From assembly GCA_964653235.1 (NCBI GenBank), contig CAZZCP010000010.1, forward strand, positions 1 through 47,888: 47,888 bases of DNA. The letters run 5' to 3'. The notes under the pieces are model-generated. The model worked only from the letters and a program-made list of their open reading frames with translations, was not told where the DNA came from and did no database searches. Made by a program: the position numbers and the translations under genes. This document shows, piece after piece, positions 8,269 through 16,754 of this stretch (positions are counted from its first letter, which is position 1; every line of letters begins with the position of its first letter). Source of the stretch: CAZZCP01 sp964653235 (GTDB lineage Bacteria; Bdellovibrionota; Bdellovibrionia; Bdellovibrionales; UBA840).

Positions 8269-9236
8269 GCGGATAGTGGATCATCTTCCTCATCATCATT
8301 TATTTTCTGTGAAAGATTCGGGTACATTTGTTTTTTCTGATCCATATTGATCACGCAAGATACCGCATAAGATAAGAGTTGAGTAAAGCGTATATGGCTG
8401 TCTTTAAAGTTACTGTGCTCTTTGGGCATTCTTGCTGAAATCACGCCGTAAAATTCACCTTGATAAAAGAGCGGACAAACTATGATAGCATTAAACTGAA
8501 TTGTTTGAACATTCTCTTTGATTTTTGCCATTGTAGGATCATTGTCTAAATTTTCAATTACCACCATGCGCTCAGTGTTCATTACATGAATGACTTCAGG
8601 GTATTTGTTCATATCGAGCTGCAATCCATTGAGACTTTTATCATCACTAGAAACCATAACAAAAGCCCTTTGCCTGTCGGGGTGGCAATACATCACGTTG
8701 CAACGAACGGCTTTTAAAGTCAAAGATAGCATCTTTGTGTGAGTGAAGATTTTATCGCGAGCTGTTTTTTGACTGGTAGCCTCTCTTAAAACCAAATCTA
8801 AAAGATGTAGCAAAGGAGCGTACTCATTTTTATTGTCATTGCTCTTAATCAATTCAATTTTCTTTTTCTTCTGAATATGAAAGATAATTCTAGAGAGCAT
8901 GTCTTCTTCTCGATATGGTTTAACGATGTAGTCATCTGCACCCGTCTTAAGAGCTTTACGAACATTTTCAATATTGTTGTGAGAAGAGGTCATAAAGAAT
9001 TTGGTTTGAATCTTATTGGATTTACAGTGCTCAAGAAGTTGGATTCCACTGAACTCAGACAAGACCATGTTGACAATACTAAAATGAGGTTGCCATTGAT
9101 CGATAATTGATTTGGCCTCTAAGCCACTTTTACAGACTTTACATTCAAAGGCTTTTTGCTCTAAAAATTTACTGAGATTCATGGCTTGCAAACCATCTTC
9201 ATCGGCAATCAAAATCTTATAATTCGCAGAGCTCAT
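8265..9236 (-). CDS. Receiver-GAF protein with Asn in place of the phosphoacceptor Asp
   Basis: The 323-residue product has an N-terminal receiver domain (about 6-125) and a GAF-like domain (about 150-305), then a short acidic tail (DDEEDD). In the receiver, the acidic pocket (ADED, 11-14), the Thr (T83) and the Lys of VKPY (K106) are kept. The beta3 residue that is normally phosphorylated is Asn56 (codon AAC at 9071-9069), and the usual Pro four positions later is Ser. It is therefore probably a pseudo-receiver that does not use phosphorylation. No kinase or output domain is nearby. It is divergent from tmk with a 104-nt gap. Confidence 0.82.
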   Translation of the reverse strand: MSSANYKILIADEDGLQAMNLSKFLEQKAFECKVCKSGLEAKSIIDQWQPHFSIVNMVLSEFSGIQLLEHCKSNKIQTKFFMTSSHNNIENVRKALKTGADDYIVKPYREEDMLSRIIFHIQKKKKIELIKSNDNKNEYAPLLHLLDLVLREATSQKTARDKIFTHTKMLSLTLKAVRCNVMYCHPDRQRAFVMVSSDDKSLNGLQLDMNKYPEVIHVMNTERMVVIENLDNDPTMAKIKENVQTIQFNAIIVCPLFYQGEFYGVISARMPKEHSNFKDSHIRFTQLLSYAVSCVINMDQKKQMYPNLSQKINDDEEDDPLSA

Positions 9237-9340
9237 GGAATTAAATCGGTCTGTTTAAAGTAAAATTCAACGGACCAATGTCGCAAAGCCCAGTCCGAAA
9301 AATCGAGTGACCTTTGGCACAATGTCTTTTATGAAAAAGC

Positions 9341-9958
9341 ATGGCTTTTTTGGTTTTTGAAGGCATCGATGGAGCAGGAAAATCGACTTTGCTCAAGCTT
9401 TTGCAAAGCGATTTGCAAGACCTTGGTTGTGAAGTCATCGCCACTCGTGAGCCGGGTGGGACCGAATTGGGAGAAGAGCTGCGGCAGATTTTGATTCGAA
9501 AACAAGGCGAAGTACCTTGCCCTCGCACTGAGCTACTTTTGTATATGGCAGGACGAGCCCAGCATGTGGATAAAAAAATTCGACCTGCTTTGCAAGCCAA
9601 GAAATGGGTGCTGTCTGATCGATATGCCGCAAGCTCCGTTGCTTTTCAAGCTGGGGGCAGAGAAATTTTAGAGTCAGAGGTCGATGCATTGAATGCTTTT
9701 GCCACTCAAGCTTTGAGCCCAGACTTAACTGTGTTGATCGATCTCGATATCCAAACAGCACAGAAGAGAATGAAAGATCGAGAGAAAGATCGTTTTGAAG
9801 AAGAAAAATCGGAGTTTCATCAACGAGTACGCCAAAAATACCTTCAGCTTGCTGAGAATCCCTCTTGGTTGGTTTTAGATGCCAATCATTCACCACAAGA
9901 ATTGTATCAAATACTTGTATCTGAATTAAAGGAGCGTGCCCTGTGGCCAAAATCCTAG
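9341..9958 (+). CDS. tmk: Thymidylate kinase
   Basis: Tmk phosphorylates dTMP to dTDP with ATP. The 205-residue product starts with the P-loop EGIDGAGKST, followed by the 'TREPGGT' motif and the 'SDRYAASSVAFQ' DRY segment; the LID region follows at about residues 140-155 (KDREKDRFEEE). Length and order match the bacterial family. The last 16 nt overlap the GTG start of holB, and tmk-holB-tatD forms a compact operon, an arrangement known from many bacteria. Confidence 0.95.
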   Translation: MAFLVFEGIDGAGKSTLLKLLQSDLQDLGCEVIATREPGGTELGEELRQILIRKQGEVPCPRTELLLYMAGRAQHVDKKIRPALQAKKWVLSDRYAASSVAFQAGGREILESEVDALNAFATQALSPDLTVLIDLDIQTAQKRMKDREKDRFEEEKSEFHQRVRQKYLQLAENPSWLVLDANHSPQELYQILVSELKERALWPKS

Positions 9959-10908
9959 AGCAAATTTTAGGTCACGAAAAACAAAAAGAGAGCCTAATTC
10001 GAGCCTATCGCCAGAGCAAACTCTATCCGAGCTTGCTCTTTGCTGGCCCCTCTGGAATAGGCAAAAAATCATTGGCACTTGGTTTTGCTCAAGCTCTTTT
10101 ATGCAAACACGATGAACTCGCTTGCGGACAATGCCCCTCTTGTTTGCGAATTGAGAATCTTGAGAGTGAGGATTTGCTTTTTATTGAGCCAGATGGACAA
10201 AGTATTAAGGTAGAGCAAACCAAAGAAATTCATAAATTTTTAGGTTTAGCGCGTCTTCATGAAGCGCGTGTTGTCTTAATCGATGCTTGCGAGAAGATGA
10301 ACCCACAGGCTGCGAACTCACTTTTAAAAGTTCTCGAAGAGCCCCCGCCTTCTTCTTATTTCTTTTTAATTACTCACAACTTGGCCAATATTCTACCGAC
10401 GATTCGCTCTCGATCTCAATTGATTGCGCTTCAAGCTCTACCCAATGAAATATTAAGAGCTTTGAGTGATGCACCCGATTGGCAGATCCGCGCTGCTCGA
10501 GGAAGCATGGATCAATTGCAGTACTGGCAAGACAATGACAAACAAGAGTTGCGAAAAGACTGCATCGAATTTTTGCAAAGCATTCCCAAAGGCAGTAGTT
10601 GGGAAGCTTTTCAAAGAATCAAAGAAATGGCTACGGATCGCCAGAGATCTCTTGAACTCTTCTCTCTAATTCAATATTGGTTTCGAGATCTCAGTATATT
10701 GAAGTCGAGCCCCGATGATCTTCTCTTTTCAGATCAAAAAGATGAGCTCGAAAAATGGCAAAATCAAAGCCAAGTTGAAATCTTAAAACTGGCACAGCTT
10801 TCGATCGCGATGGAACAGAATCTTTTGCAAAATGTAGATAAATCCTTAGTTTTTGAAAACTTTTGGCTAGAATCTGCTAAGATATGTAAAAACCCAAACC
10901 TTGGATAG
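9943..10908 (+). CDS. holB: DNA polymerase III delta' subunit (clamp-loader)
   Basis: This is the delta' subunit of the replicative clamp loader. It has the RFC-like AAA+ fold with a P-loop-like GPSGIGKKS (35-43) and a zinc module with Cys54, Cys61, Cys64 and Cys67 (CGQCPSC). It also has the 'LEEPPPSSYFFLIT' stretch and an SRSQ where the family has SRC, so the arginine is kept but the Cys is Ser. The start is a GTG inside tmk with a GGAG ribosome binding site 9-10 nt upstream. At 321 residues it fits HolB rather than the longer DnaX, and the tmk neighbour supports this. tatD follows after 3 nt. Confidence 0.9.
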   Translation: MAKILEQILGHEKQKESLIRAYRQSKLYPSLLFAGPSGIGKKSLALGFAQALLCKHDELACGQCPSCLRIENLESEDLLFIEPDGQSIKVEQTKEIHKFLGLARLHEARVVLIDACEKMNPQAANSLLKVLEEPPPSSYFFLITHNLANILPTIRSRSQLIALQALPNEILRALSDAPDWQIRAARGSMDQLQYWQDNDKQELRKDCIEFLQSIPKGSSWEAFQRIKEMATDRQRSLELFSLIQYWFRDLSILKSSPDDLLFSDQKDELEKWQNQSQVEILKLAQLSIAMEQNLLQNVDKSLVFENFWLESAKICKNPNLG

Positions 10909-10911
10909 ATT

Positions 10912-11691
10912 ATGTTGCGTTGGACTGACATTCACTGCCATTTGAACTTTTTAGAGATTACCCCCTATGAAGCTATTCACAATGCCAAAAACAATGGTGT
11001 TGAGAGACTCATTACCATTGGGACAGAGCCAGGTGATTTGGATATCGTGCAAGAACTTGCCGATCGCTACTACCCCGAAGTCTACTGTACACTTGGAATT
11101 CACCCCCATGAGGCAAAGCTCAATACCGCACAGATTGAAAGAAAGATTCGAGCTGAATCTTTAAAAAAAGAGGTTGTCGCCATTGGCGAAATTGGTCTCG
11201 ATTACTTTTACTTGCACTCAGATATTGAAACCCAAAAAAAAGTATTTAAAGAGTACCTACAAATTGCTCTTGAGAATGATTTACCTGTTGAAATTCACAC
11301 CCGCGATGCCGAAGAAGATACCATCGAGATCTTAAAAAGTTTCGGTGAAGAATTTCGCGGCGTCATTCATTGCTTTACCGGAACCGACTTTCTTGCCCAA
11401 GAGAGTTTAGAACTTGGGCTCGATATTTCTGTGAGTGGAATCGCTACTTTTAAAAATGCCAGAGATCTACGAGCTACGATTGAGAAAGTACCTTTAGATC
11501 GGCTGCACGTTGAGACCGACTCGCCCTTTTTAGCGCCTGTTCCACATCGTGGTAAAAAGAATGAACCTGCCTTTGTGATTCACACTGCCGAAATGCTCGC
11601 CGAACTGAAAGGTGTAAGTCTTGAAGACTTGAATGCACAAGTCGAGAAGAACAATCAACGTGTCTTCTCGAAAATGAAATCATGGTCTTAA
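10912..11691 (+). CDS. tatD: TatD family metal-dependent hydrolase (DNase-like)
   Basis: TatD enzymes are TIM-barrel hydrolases with 3'-5' exonuclease or D-aminoacyl-related activity. All metal ligands are visible: HxH in DIHCHL (H8, H10), the bridging Glu93 in GEIGLDYF, His129 (IHTRDA), His153 (IHCFTG) and Asp203 (ETDSPFLAP). The 259-residue length is normal. It is the last gene of tmk-holB-tatD. Its 3' end overlaps the convergent lipocalin gene by 12 nt. Confidence 0.92.
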   Translation: MLRWTDIHCHLNFLEITPYEAIHNAKNNGVERLITIGTEPGDLDIVQELADRYYPEVYCTLGIHPHEAKLNTAQIERKIRAESLKKEVVAIGEIGLDYFYLHSDIETQKKVFKEYLQIALENDLPVEIHTRDAEEDTIEILKSFGEEFRGVIHCFTGTDFLAQESLELGLDISVSGIATFKNARDLRATIEKVPLDRLHVETDSPFLAPVPHRGKKNEPAFVIHTAEMLAELKGVSLEDLNAQVEKNNQRVFSKMKSWS

Positions 11692-12222
11692 TTCTTCTTC
11701 GTTAATAAAACGATTCAGATCATAGCCTTTAGAGAGTATCGCATCCGTTGCGGCTTGCATTTGTTCCTCACTCAATTCAGAAGTGCGCGATAGAATCCAG
11801 CCCGTGGATCGATCTCCATTGCCGACAAAAGCCCACGAATATAGACCTTCATTATTCTTTTCACCCAGAGCTAATATCCAGTAGTCTCCCGCAAAGAGCC
11901 AGCGAAGACCTGGAATAGGAACAAAGCTCACCTCTAGTTTTGCATTGCTTTGCCGATCGACCACTCTGGCCCGAGCTCTTCCGACACTTTGATCAATTTT
12001 TCCGTTTCGCATTTTGATGCATGAGTTTACAACATCTATATTGCCATCTCTTCGAATCGAATAGTTCGCCCGAGTATCAAAACACCCCTCTTGAAAGCTT
12101 TGTGGAATTCGTAAAATCTCATACCAATCGCCTTGATAGGCATTCAAATCCACCGAATCTACAGTTTGCACTTCAGCATTGGCCATAAACGCAAAACATA
12201 GCATAAATAAAACTTTCGTCAT
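11680..12222 (-). CDS. blc: Bacterial lipocalin (Blc-like)
   Basis: This is a single lipocalin domain of 180 residues behind a signal peptide (MTKVLFMLCFAFMANA). There is no lipobox Cys at the cleavage site, so the protein is probably soluble in the periplasm, unlike the lipid-anchored E. coli Blc. The signature GDWYEILRIP (30-39), the conserved 'GCFDTRANYS' strand and the Cys pair around 'NSCIKMRNG' are present, as is the late 'DRSTGWILSRT' motif. Lipocalins bind fatty acids or lysophospholipids. An AGGGGA ribosome binding site precedes the ATG. The gene stands alone, convergent with tatD. Confidence 0.9.
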   Translation of the reverse strand: MTKVLFMLCFAFMANAEVQTVDSVDLNAYQGDWYEILRIPQSFQEGCFDTRANYSIRRDGNIDVVNSCIKMRNGKIDQSVGRARARVVDRQSNAKLEVSFVPIPGLRWLFAGDYWILALGEKNNEGLYSWAFVGNGDRSTGWILSRTSELSEEQMQAATDAILSKGYDLNRFINEEELRP

Positions 12223-12378
12223 TATTTCCCCTTTTTAAAAACAAAATGAATGATAAGGCAATTATTTGCAAGCCTGCTTGTGCTCTGTCGAATCTTTTGT
12301 CAGTCTTTGAGTTATTACAAATAGGTTATCTTGAGCTTGCAGGATGCAAAATTGAAGTTTAAAACAAAAATTATGATT

Positions 12379-12714
12379 ATGAAAGTTTTAGTTTTGATCT
12401 CAATTTTATTCGCTAGTATTTCATCGCATGCTCTGCCTCTTTGTCAGTACAAAGGAGGAAGTCTCAGCATAATTTCAGATATCCAACTATATAAAAAATC
12501 CAATCGCTCTCGTGAATATACAATATTTGAACCCTATAACTCATCTTGTAAGTTGCTTTCTTCGACAGGTGCTAGAGGATGTTATCATCGAGCAAATTCT
12601 TATTCCTCCGATGGCTATTCATGCTATCTTTACTATACCGTAAGAGATGTTCTAAACGAGAGTGATCCTAATCCAGTCGAGTCTCCTAGGGCCTCTTGCT
12701 GGGTTTGCAATTAA
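12379..12714 (+). CDS. Small Cys-rich secreted protein of unknown function (111 aa)
   Basis: The chosen ATG (12379) starts directly on a signal peptide, MKVLVLISILFASISSHA. The frame continues upstream to a TTG at 12331, which would give an unlikely 16-residue charged extension, and an ATG two codons upstream (12373) is equally possible. No good ribosome binding site is visible. The mature ~93 residues contain six Cys (two in the final CWVC), several Ser/Tyr and no recognisable domain. It is probably an exported disulfide-bonded protein. It stands alone between the divergent lipocalin and mscS. Confidence 0.6.
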   Translation: MKVLVLISILFASISSHALPLCQYKGGSLSIISDIQLYKKSNRSREYTIFEPYNSSCKLLSSTGARGCYHRANSYSSDGYSCYLYYTVRDVLNESDPNPVESPRASCWVCN

Positions 12715-12858
12715 AATCTTCTCCCCTTTCTTTCGTTTTGTGCTATTTTAGATAATTAAACTTGCGACCTATTTGTATTCGCTTTTTTTTGCTTTTACTT
12801 TCTGTAAAACAGACTAAGGTTGCGTGTATCTTTCTGGCACATCCACCGATAAAGAACT

Positions 12859-13791
12859 ATGGATGTACAGAAGATTGAGAACAACCTGAATCCTTTCAAA
12901 CATATTTCTGAAGTTACGCTAGAGAAATTGATCTCTACTCTCATCGTCGTCTCTTTGGTTCTTTTACTTCGCTATTTAATCTCTCGCTACGGCTTTCGCC
13001 GATTTGAAGATGTAAAAACCCGCTACCGCATGCAAAAAACCATCAGTGCGGCAACCAGCATTCTTTTGTTCTTTTTTGTCGGTAGCATTTGGCTTGAAGG
13101 TATCGAATCTTTTGCTACCTATCTGGGTTTACTGTCTGCCGGTTTGGCCGTTGCCTTGAAAGAGCCCGTTACCGAAATTGCCGGCTGGGGTTTTATTATG
13201 TGGAAGCGTCCTTTCGAATTGGGAGATAGAATCCAAGTGGGGCCAGACAAAGGAGATATTATAGACATTGGTTTATTTCAATTCACTATTTTAGAAATTG
13301 GTGCTTGGATCGATGCGGAACAAAGTACAGGTAGAATCATTTACATACCCAACTCTCGCGTGTTTACCTCATCTTATATCAACTACAATCGAGGTTTTTC
13401 TTATATTTGGAATGAGATACCTGTGTTGATCACTTTTGAAAGCAATTGGAAAAAAACCCGTGAAATACTCGAAGAAATTTTAGAGCATCCCGATTTTCAG
13501 CTCAGTAAATCTGCTGAGAGAAAAATTCGTGCAAACTCCAAGAGATATCTTATCCATTACACTCACCTCACACCAAAGGTCTATCTATCTAAAAGAGATT
13601 CCGGAGTTCTTTTAACCATGAGATACTTATCCAGTCCAAGAAAGCGGCGCGGTACAGAAGATCTGATATGGTCCGAAATTTTGACCAAGTTTGACCAAAA
13701 CCCTGATATCAACTTGGCCTACAATACAGCTCGAAGCTTAACCCAGTTGCGCAAAGATCCCGAATTAGATGAAGACCCCTTTGCAGGCTAA
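12859..13791 (+). CDS. MscS family mechanosensitive channel
   Basis: This is an inner-membrane channel of the small-conductance mechanosensitive family. It has an N-terminal hydrophobic helix (about 25-42), a second at about 65-82, then the pore-lining TM3 region rich in Gly/Ala (GLLSAGLAVALKEPVTEIAG, about 90-109). The MscS beta-domain signature (RPFELGDRIQVG) is followed by 'IIYIPNSRVFTS'. A cytoplasmic alpha/beta part follows. The 310 residues are close to the usual MscS size. It lies just upstream of gap, but a separate promoter for gap is visible between them, so it is probably its own unit. Confidence 0.88.
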   Translation: MDVQKIENNLNPFKHISEVTLEKLISTLIVVSLVLLLRYLISRYGFRRFEDVKTRYRMQKTISAATSILLFFFVGSIWLEGIESFATYLGLLSAGLAVALKEPVTEIAGWGFIMWKRPFELGDRIQVGPDKGDIIDIGLFQFTILEIGAWIDAEQSTGRIIYIPNSRVFTSSYINYNRGFSYIWNEIPVLITFESNWKKTREILEEILEHPDFQLSKSAERKIRANSKRYLIHYTHLTPKVYLSKRDSGVLLTMRYLSSPRKRRGTEDLIWSEILTKFDQNPDINLAYNTARSLTQLRKDPELDEDPFAG

Positions 13792-13795
13792 ATCC

Positions 13796-13824
13796 TTGCA
13801 ATTATTATGGATAGAACCTATAAA
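13796..13824 (+). promoter_or_regulatory. Sigma70-type promoter of the gap-pgk-tpiA operon
   Basis: TTGCAA (13796-13801) and TATAAA (13819-13824) are separated by exactly 17 nt. They lie 24 nt before the gap ATG, with an AGGAGG ribosome binding site in between. The mscS stop codon lies just upstream of the -35. The call rests on the match to the consensus and its position. Confidence 0.6.
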
Positions 13825-13847
13825 AGGGCATTCTTAGGAGGCCCTAT

Positions 13848-14855
13848 ATGTCAAAGTTACGCGTTGGTATCAATGGATTTGGAAGAATCGGCAGAATCCT
13901 TTTTCGAGCAGGTTATGAAAAACTCGACATTGTCGGAATTAACGACCCATGTGGTATTGCAACATCGGCTCATTTATTAAAATACGATAGCACTCATGGT
14001 CGTTTTCCAGGAAGCATCGAAGCCAAAGAGAACTCACTACTCGTAAATAATAAAAATATTCCTTTTTCGCAAACCAAAAACCCCGCAGAGATTCCTTGGA
14101 AAGACTGGGAAGTGGATGTGGTTCTTGAATGCACTGGAGCCTTCAACTCAAAAGCCGAAGAATTGCAAAAACATATTGCTGGAGGGGCAAAAAAAGTTTT
14201 GGTCTCCGCTCCAGCGGAGGCTGCAGATTTCACCGCTGTTTATGGTGTAAACCATGCAAAATATGATCCTGATAAACATAGTATTATTAGCAATGCTTCT
14301 TGTACCACCAATTGCCTTGCTCCTGTGGCTAAAATTCTTCACGAAAATTTCGGTATCGAATCAGGTTTAATGACAACAGTTCATGCCTATACCAGTGATC
14401 AAAGACTTTTAGATAATGCACATAAAGATTTGCGTCGTGCTCGAGCTGCTGCTCTTTCGATGATTCCAACCAGCACGGGTGCTGCGATTGCTGTAACCAA
14501 AGTCTTGCCTGAACTCAAAGGCAGACTTGATGGTTTGGCGGTGCGAGTTCCAACTCCCAATGTTAGTTTGGTGGACTTTACAGTTCAGTCTTCAAAAGCA
14601 GTTACTAAGGAAGCCATCAACGAAGTTCTCACCAACGCCTCCAATGGCGACTACAAAGGTATTTTGGAAGTAGCTACCGAACCTTTGGTTTCTTGCGATT
14701 TTAATGGCTCACCTGAAAGCTCCATTATTGATGCCGCAAACACAATGGTAATCAATGATACCCACTTTAAAGTTTTTGCCTGGTATGACAATGAAACTGG
14801 TTTCTCCAATCGAATGGTCGATCTTGCAATCTATCTGCAAGAAAGAGGTTTATAA
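13848..14855 (+). CDS. gap: Glyceraldehyde-3-phosphate dehydrogenase, type I
   Basis: This enzyme converts glyceraldehyde 3-phosphate, phosphate and NAD+ to 1,3-bisphosphoglycerate. The Rossmann motif INGFGRIGR is at 8-16, the NAD-selecting 'INDP' at 31-34, the catalytic Cys152 in SNASCTTNCLAP, and the base His179 in TVHAYT. Its 335 residues are normal length. The ATG has a perfect AGGAGG ribosome binding site. pgk starts immediately behind its stop codon. Confidence 0.97.
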   Translation: MSKLRVGINGFGRIGRILFRAGYEKLDIVGINDPCGIATSAHLLKYDSTHGRFPGSIEAKENSLLVNNKNIPFSQTKNPAEIPWKDWEVDVVLECTGAFNSKAEELQKHIAGGAKKVLVSAPAEAADFTAVYGVNHAKYDPDKHSIISNASCTTNCLAPVAKILHENFGIESGLMTTVHAYTSDQRLLDNAHKDLRRARAAALSMIPTSTGAAIAVTKVLPELKGRLDGLAVRVPTPNVSLVDFTVQSSKAVTKEAINEVLTNASNGDYKGILEVATEPLVSCDFNGSPESSIIDAANTMVINDTHFKVFAWYDNETGFSNRMVDLAIYLQERGL

Positions 14856-16052
14856 ATGTCTTCAGGCCTGGATAGAATTCAAGGAATTGAATCTTTAAAC
14901 TTAAAAGAAAAAAGAGTTTTTCTTCGTCTCGATCTCAATGTCCCAATCGAGGGTGGAATCATTTTAGACGATTTCCGCATCCGCGCAGCTCTTCCTAGCA
15001 TTCAATATCTTCTCGAAAAAGAAGCAAAAGTAGTTCTTGCTTCTCATCTAGGTCGTCCAAAGGGACAAAAGAACCCAAAGTTTTCTTTAGAACCTGTCGC
15101 CGAAAGACTTCGTGATTTGCTTGAGATAGAAATTCTTTTTGTTGAAGATCCAGATAGTGTAGCGCCAAAAAGCTTGCTATCAGGTTTAAAGAAAAATCAA
15201 ATTATCTTATTAGAGAATCTCCGCTCTGTTGAAGGTGAAGAGAAGAATTCTCATGAACTCGCAGGTCAGTTGGCAAGTTATGTCGATGTCTACATAAATG
15301 ATGCTTTTGGAGCTTCACACCGTGCCCATGCATCTATTGTTGGCCTGCCTAGCTTGGCAAAAGAAAAAGCAATTGGCTATCTAATGCAAAAAGAAGTCGA
15401 GATGCTCGATCAAGTTCTCTACAAAGCAGAAAGCCCTTTTCATGCCGTTTTGGGAGGCTCGAAAGTTTCAGATAAAATTGGTTTGATTGAAAACCTGATG
15501 GAGAAAATCGACTGCTTCTATATTGGTGGAGCAATGGCCTATACATTTTTAGAGGCCCGTGGTTTTACTTTAGGAAATTCTAAAATCGAAAAAGCAAAAG
15601 TTGCGCTTGCTGGAGAGCTTTTAGAGCGTATAGAAAGTCGCGACAAAGAGATCCTCTTACCCATCGATCATATCATCGTAGAAGAACTAAAAGCGGGAGC
15701 GGAGTATAAAATCACTGACTCCGAAGTCATTCCTGATGGCTGGATGGCAGTCGATATCGGCCCCAAAACTCGCAAGCTCTATACAGAGAAGTTGACTGCG
15801 GCAAAAACAATATTTTGGAATGGCCCCATGGGCGTCTATGAAATTGCCCCCTTCGATCAAGGCAGTCTTTCGATTGCAGAAGCTCTTTCACAATCTAATG
15901 CGACAACTATTGTCGGTGGAGGAGACTCAGCAGCTGTAACCAAACAAAGTGGCTTAGAAGAGAAAATGACACATATTTCAACCGGCGGAGGAGCAAGTCT
16001 TGAATATTTGCAAGGCTCTGCTTTGCCTGGACTCGAGGTTTTAAGATCATGA
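14856..16052 (+). CDS. pgk: Phosphoglycerate kinase
   Basis: Pgk transfers phosphate from 1,3-bisphosphoglycerate to ADP. The 398-residue product shows the N-domain motif 'FLRLDLNVPI', the basic substrate patch (ASHLGRPKG) and 'FGASHRAHAS'. In the C-domain the nucleotide-binding 'GGSKVSDKIG' and 'VGGGDSAAV' loops are present, and the late 'HISTGGGASLE' is intact. The gene abuts gap with no gap and overlaps tpiA by 4 nt (ATGA), so the three are translationally coupled. Confidence 0.97.
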   Translation: MSSGLDRIQGIESLNLKEKRVFLRLDLNVPIEGGIILDDFRIRAALPSIQYLLEKEAKVVLASHLGRPKGQKNPKFSLEPVAERLRDLLEIEILFVEDPDSVAPKSLLSGLKKNQIILLENLRSVEGEEKNSHELAGQLASYVDVYINDAFGASHRAHASIVGLPSLAKEKAIGYLMQKEVEMLDQVLYKAESPFHAVLGGSKVSDKIGLIENLMEKIDCFYIGGAMAYTFLEARGFTLGNSKIEKAKVALAGELLERIESRDKEILLPIDHIIVEELKAGAEYKITDSEVIPDGWMAVDIGPKTRKLYTEKLTAAKTIFWNGPMGVYEIAPFDQGSLSIAEALSQSNATTIVGGGDSAAVTKQSGLEEKMTHISTGGGASLEYLQGSALPGLEVLRS

Positions 16053-16747
16053 TTTTTGCCGGTAACTGGAAAATGAATAAGGGCCCCAAAGAAACTCGCG
16101 AATTCTTATTGGAATTTCTAGAGAGAATTGAGGCAAATGCACAAAAAGACTATTTGCTTTTTGCTCCTGCCACCAATCTTTACCTTTGTGCCGATATGCT
16201 CAAAAGTACCTCTGTGGGTTGGGGCGCGCAAAATTGCTACTTTGAAGCTTCGGGTGCTTTTACGGGAGAAATCTCTCCACAAGTATTACAAGAAATGGGC
16301 GCCACTCACTGTTTGGTAGGCCATTCGGAGCGTCGTCAAATTTTTAACGAAAGCGATGAGATATTGGCTAAAAAAGCCTCTGCTCTGCAAAATTTTGGCA
16401 TTATTCCTGTCTATTGTGTTGGAGAGACTTTAGAAGAGCGCGAAGCGGGTAAAACTCTCGAAGTCGTTATGGGCCAACTTCATGCCGCTTCTTTAGATGG
16501 AGATTTCTTAATTGCCTATGAGCCTGTTTGGGCCATTGGCACCGGCAAAGTGGCTAGCCCCGAGCAAGCTCAAGAAGTACATGCTGAAATTCGCAAAGAA
16601 TATTCACAAAAGCTTTTGTATGGCGGCAGTGTAAAACCAGAGAATGCTGCTGAGCTAGCCGCGCAAAATGACATTGATGGTTTTTTAATTGGCGGCGCCT
16701 CACTTAAGGTTGAGAGCTTTATTGCGATTTCTCAGAATTCGAAATAG
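16049..16747 (+). CDS. tpiA: Triose-phosphate isomerase
   Basis: TpiA interconverts dihydroxyacetone phosphate and glyceraldehyde 3-phosphate. Catalytic residues are visible: Lys8 in FAGNWKMN, His92 in VGHSERR, Glu158 in YEPVWAIGTG with flexible loop 6, and the phosphate-binding GGSVKPEN. At 232 residues it is shorter than the usual ~250, with the trimming mainly between beta-strands 2 to 5 and at the C-terminus. The ATG overlaps the pgk stop codon. Confidence 0.95.
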   Translation: MIFAGNWKMNKGPKETREFLLEFLERIEANAQKDYLLFAPATNLYLCADMLKSTSVGWGAQNCYFEASGAFTGEISPQVLQEMGATHCLVGHSERRQIFNESDEILAKKASALQNFGIIPVYCVGETLEEREAGKTLEVVMGQLHAASLDGDFLIAYEPVWAIGTGKVASPEQAQEVHAEIRKEYSQKLLYGGSVKPENAAELAAQNDIDGFLIGGASLKVESFIAISQNSK

Positions 16748-16754
16748 AAAATTT

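Noticed and set aside
9435..9950. Minus-strand frame of 171 codons opposite tmk
   Set aside because: It is a shadow of tmk with no ribosome binding site and low-complexity composition.
12307..12335. TTGAGT...TATCTT as a promoter for the Cys-rich secreted protein
   Set aside because: The spacer is only 14 nt, too short for sigma70.
12845..12852. ACCGATAA resembling a flagellar sigma28 -10 before the MscS gene
   Set aside because: No TAAA at the needed 15-nt distance, and the site lies only 7 nt before the start codon.
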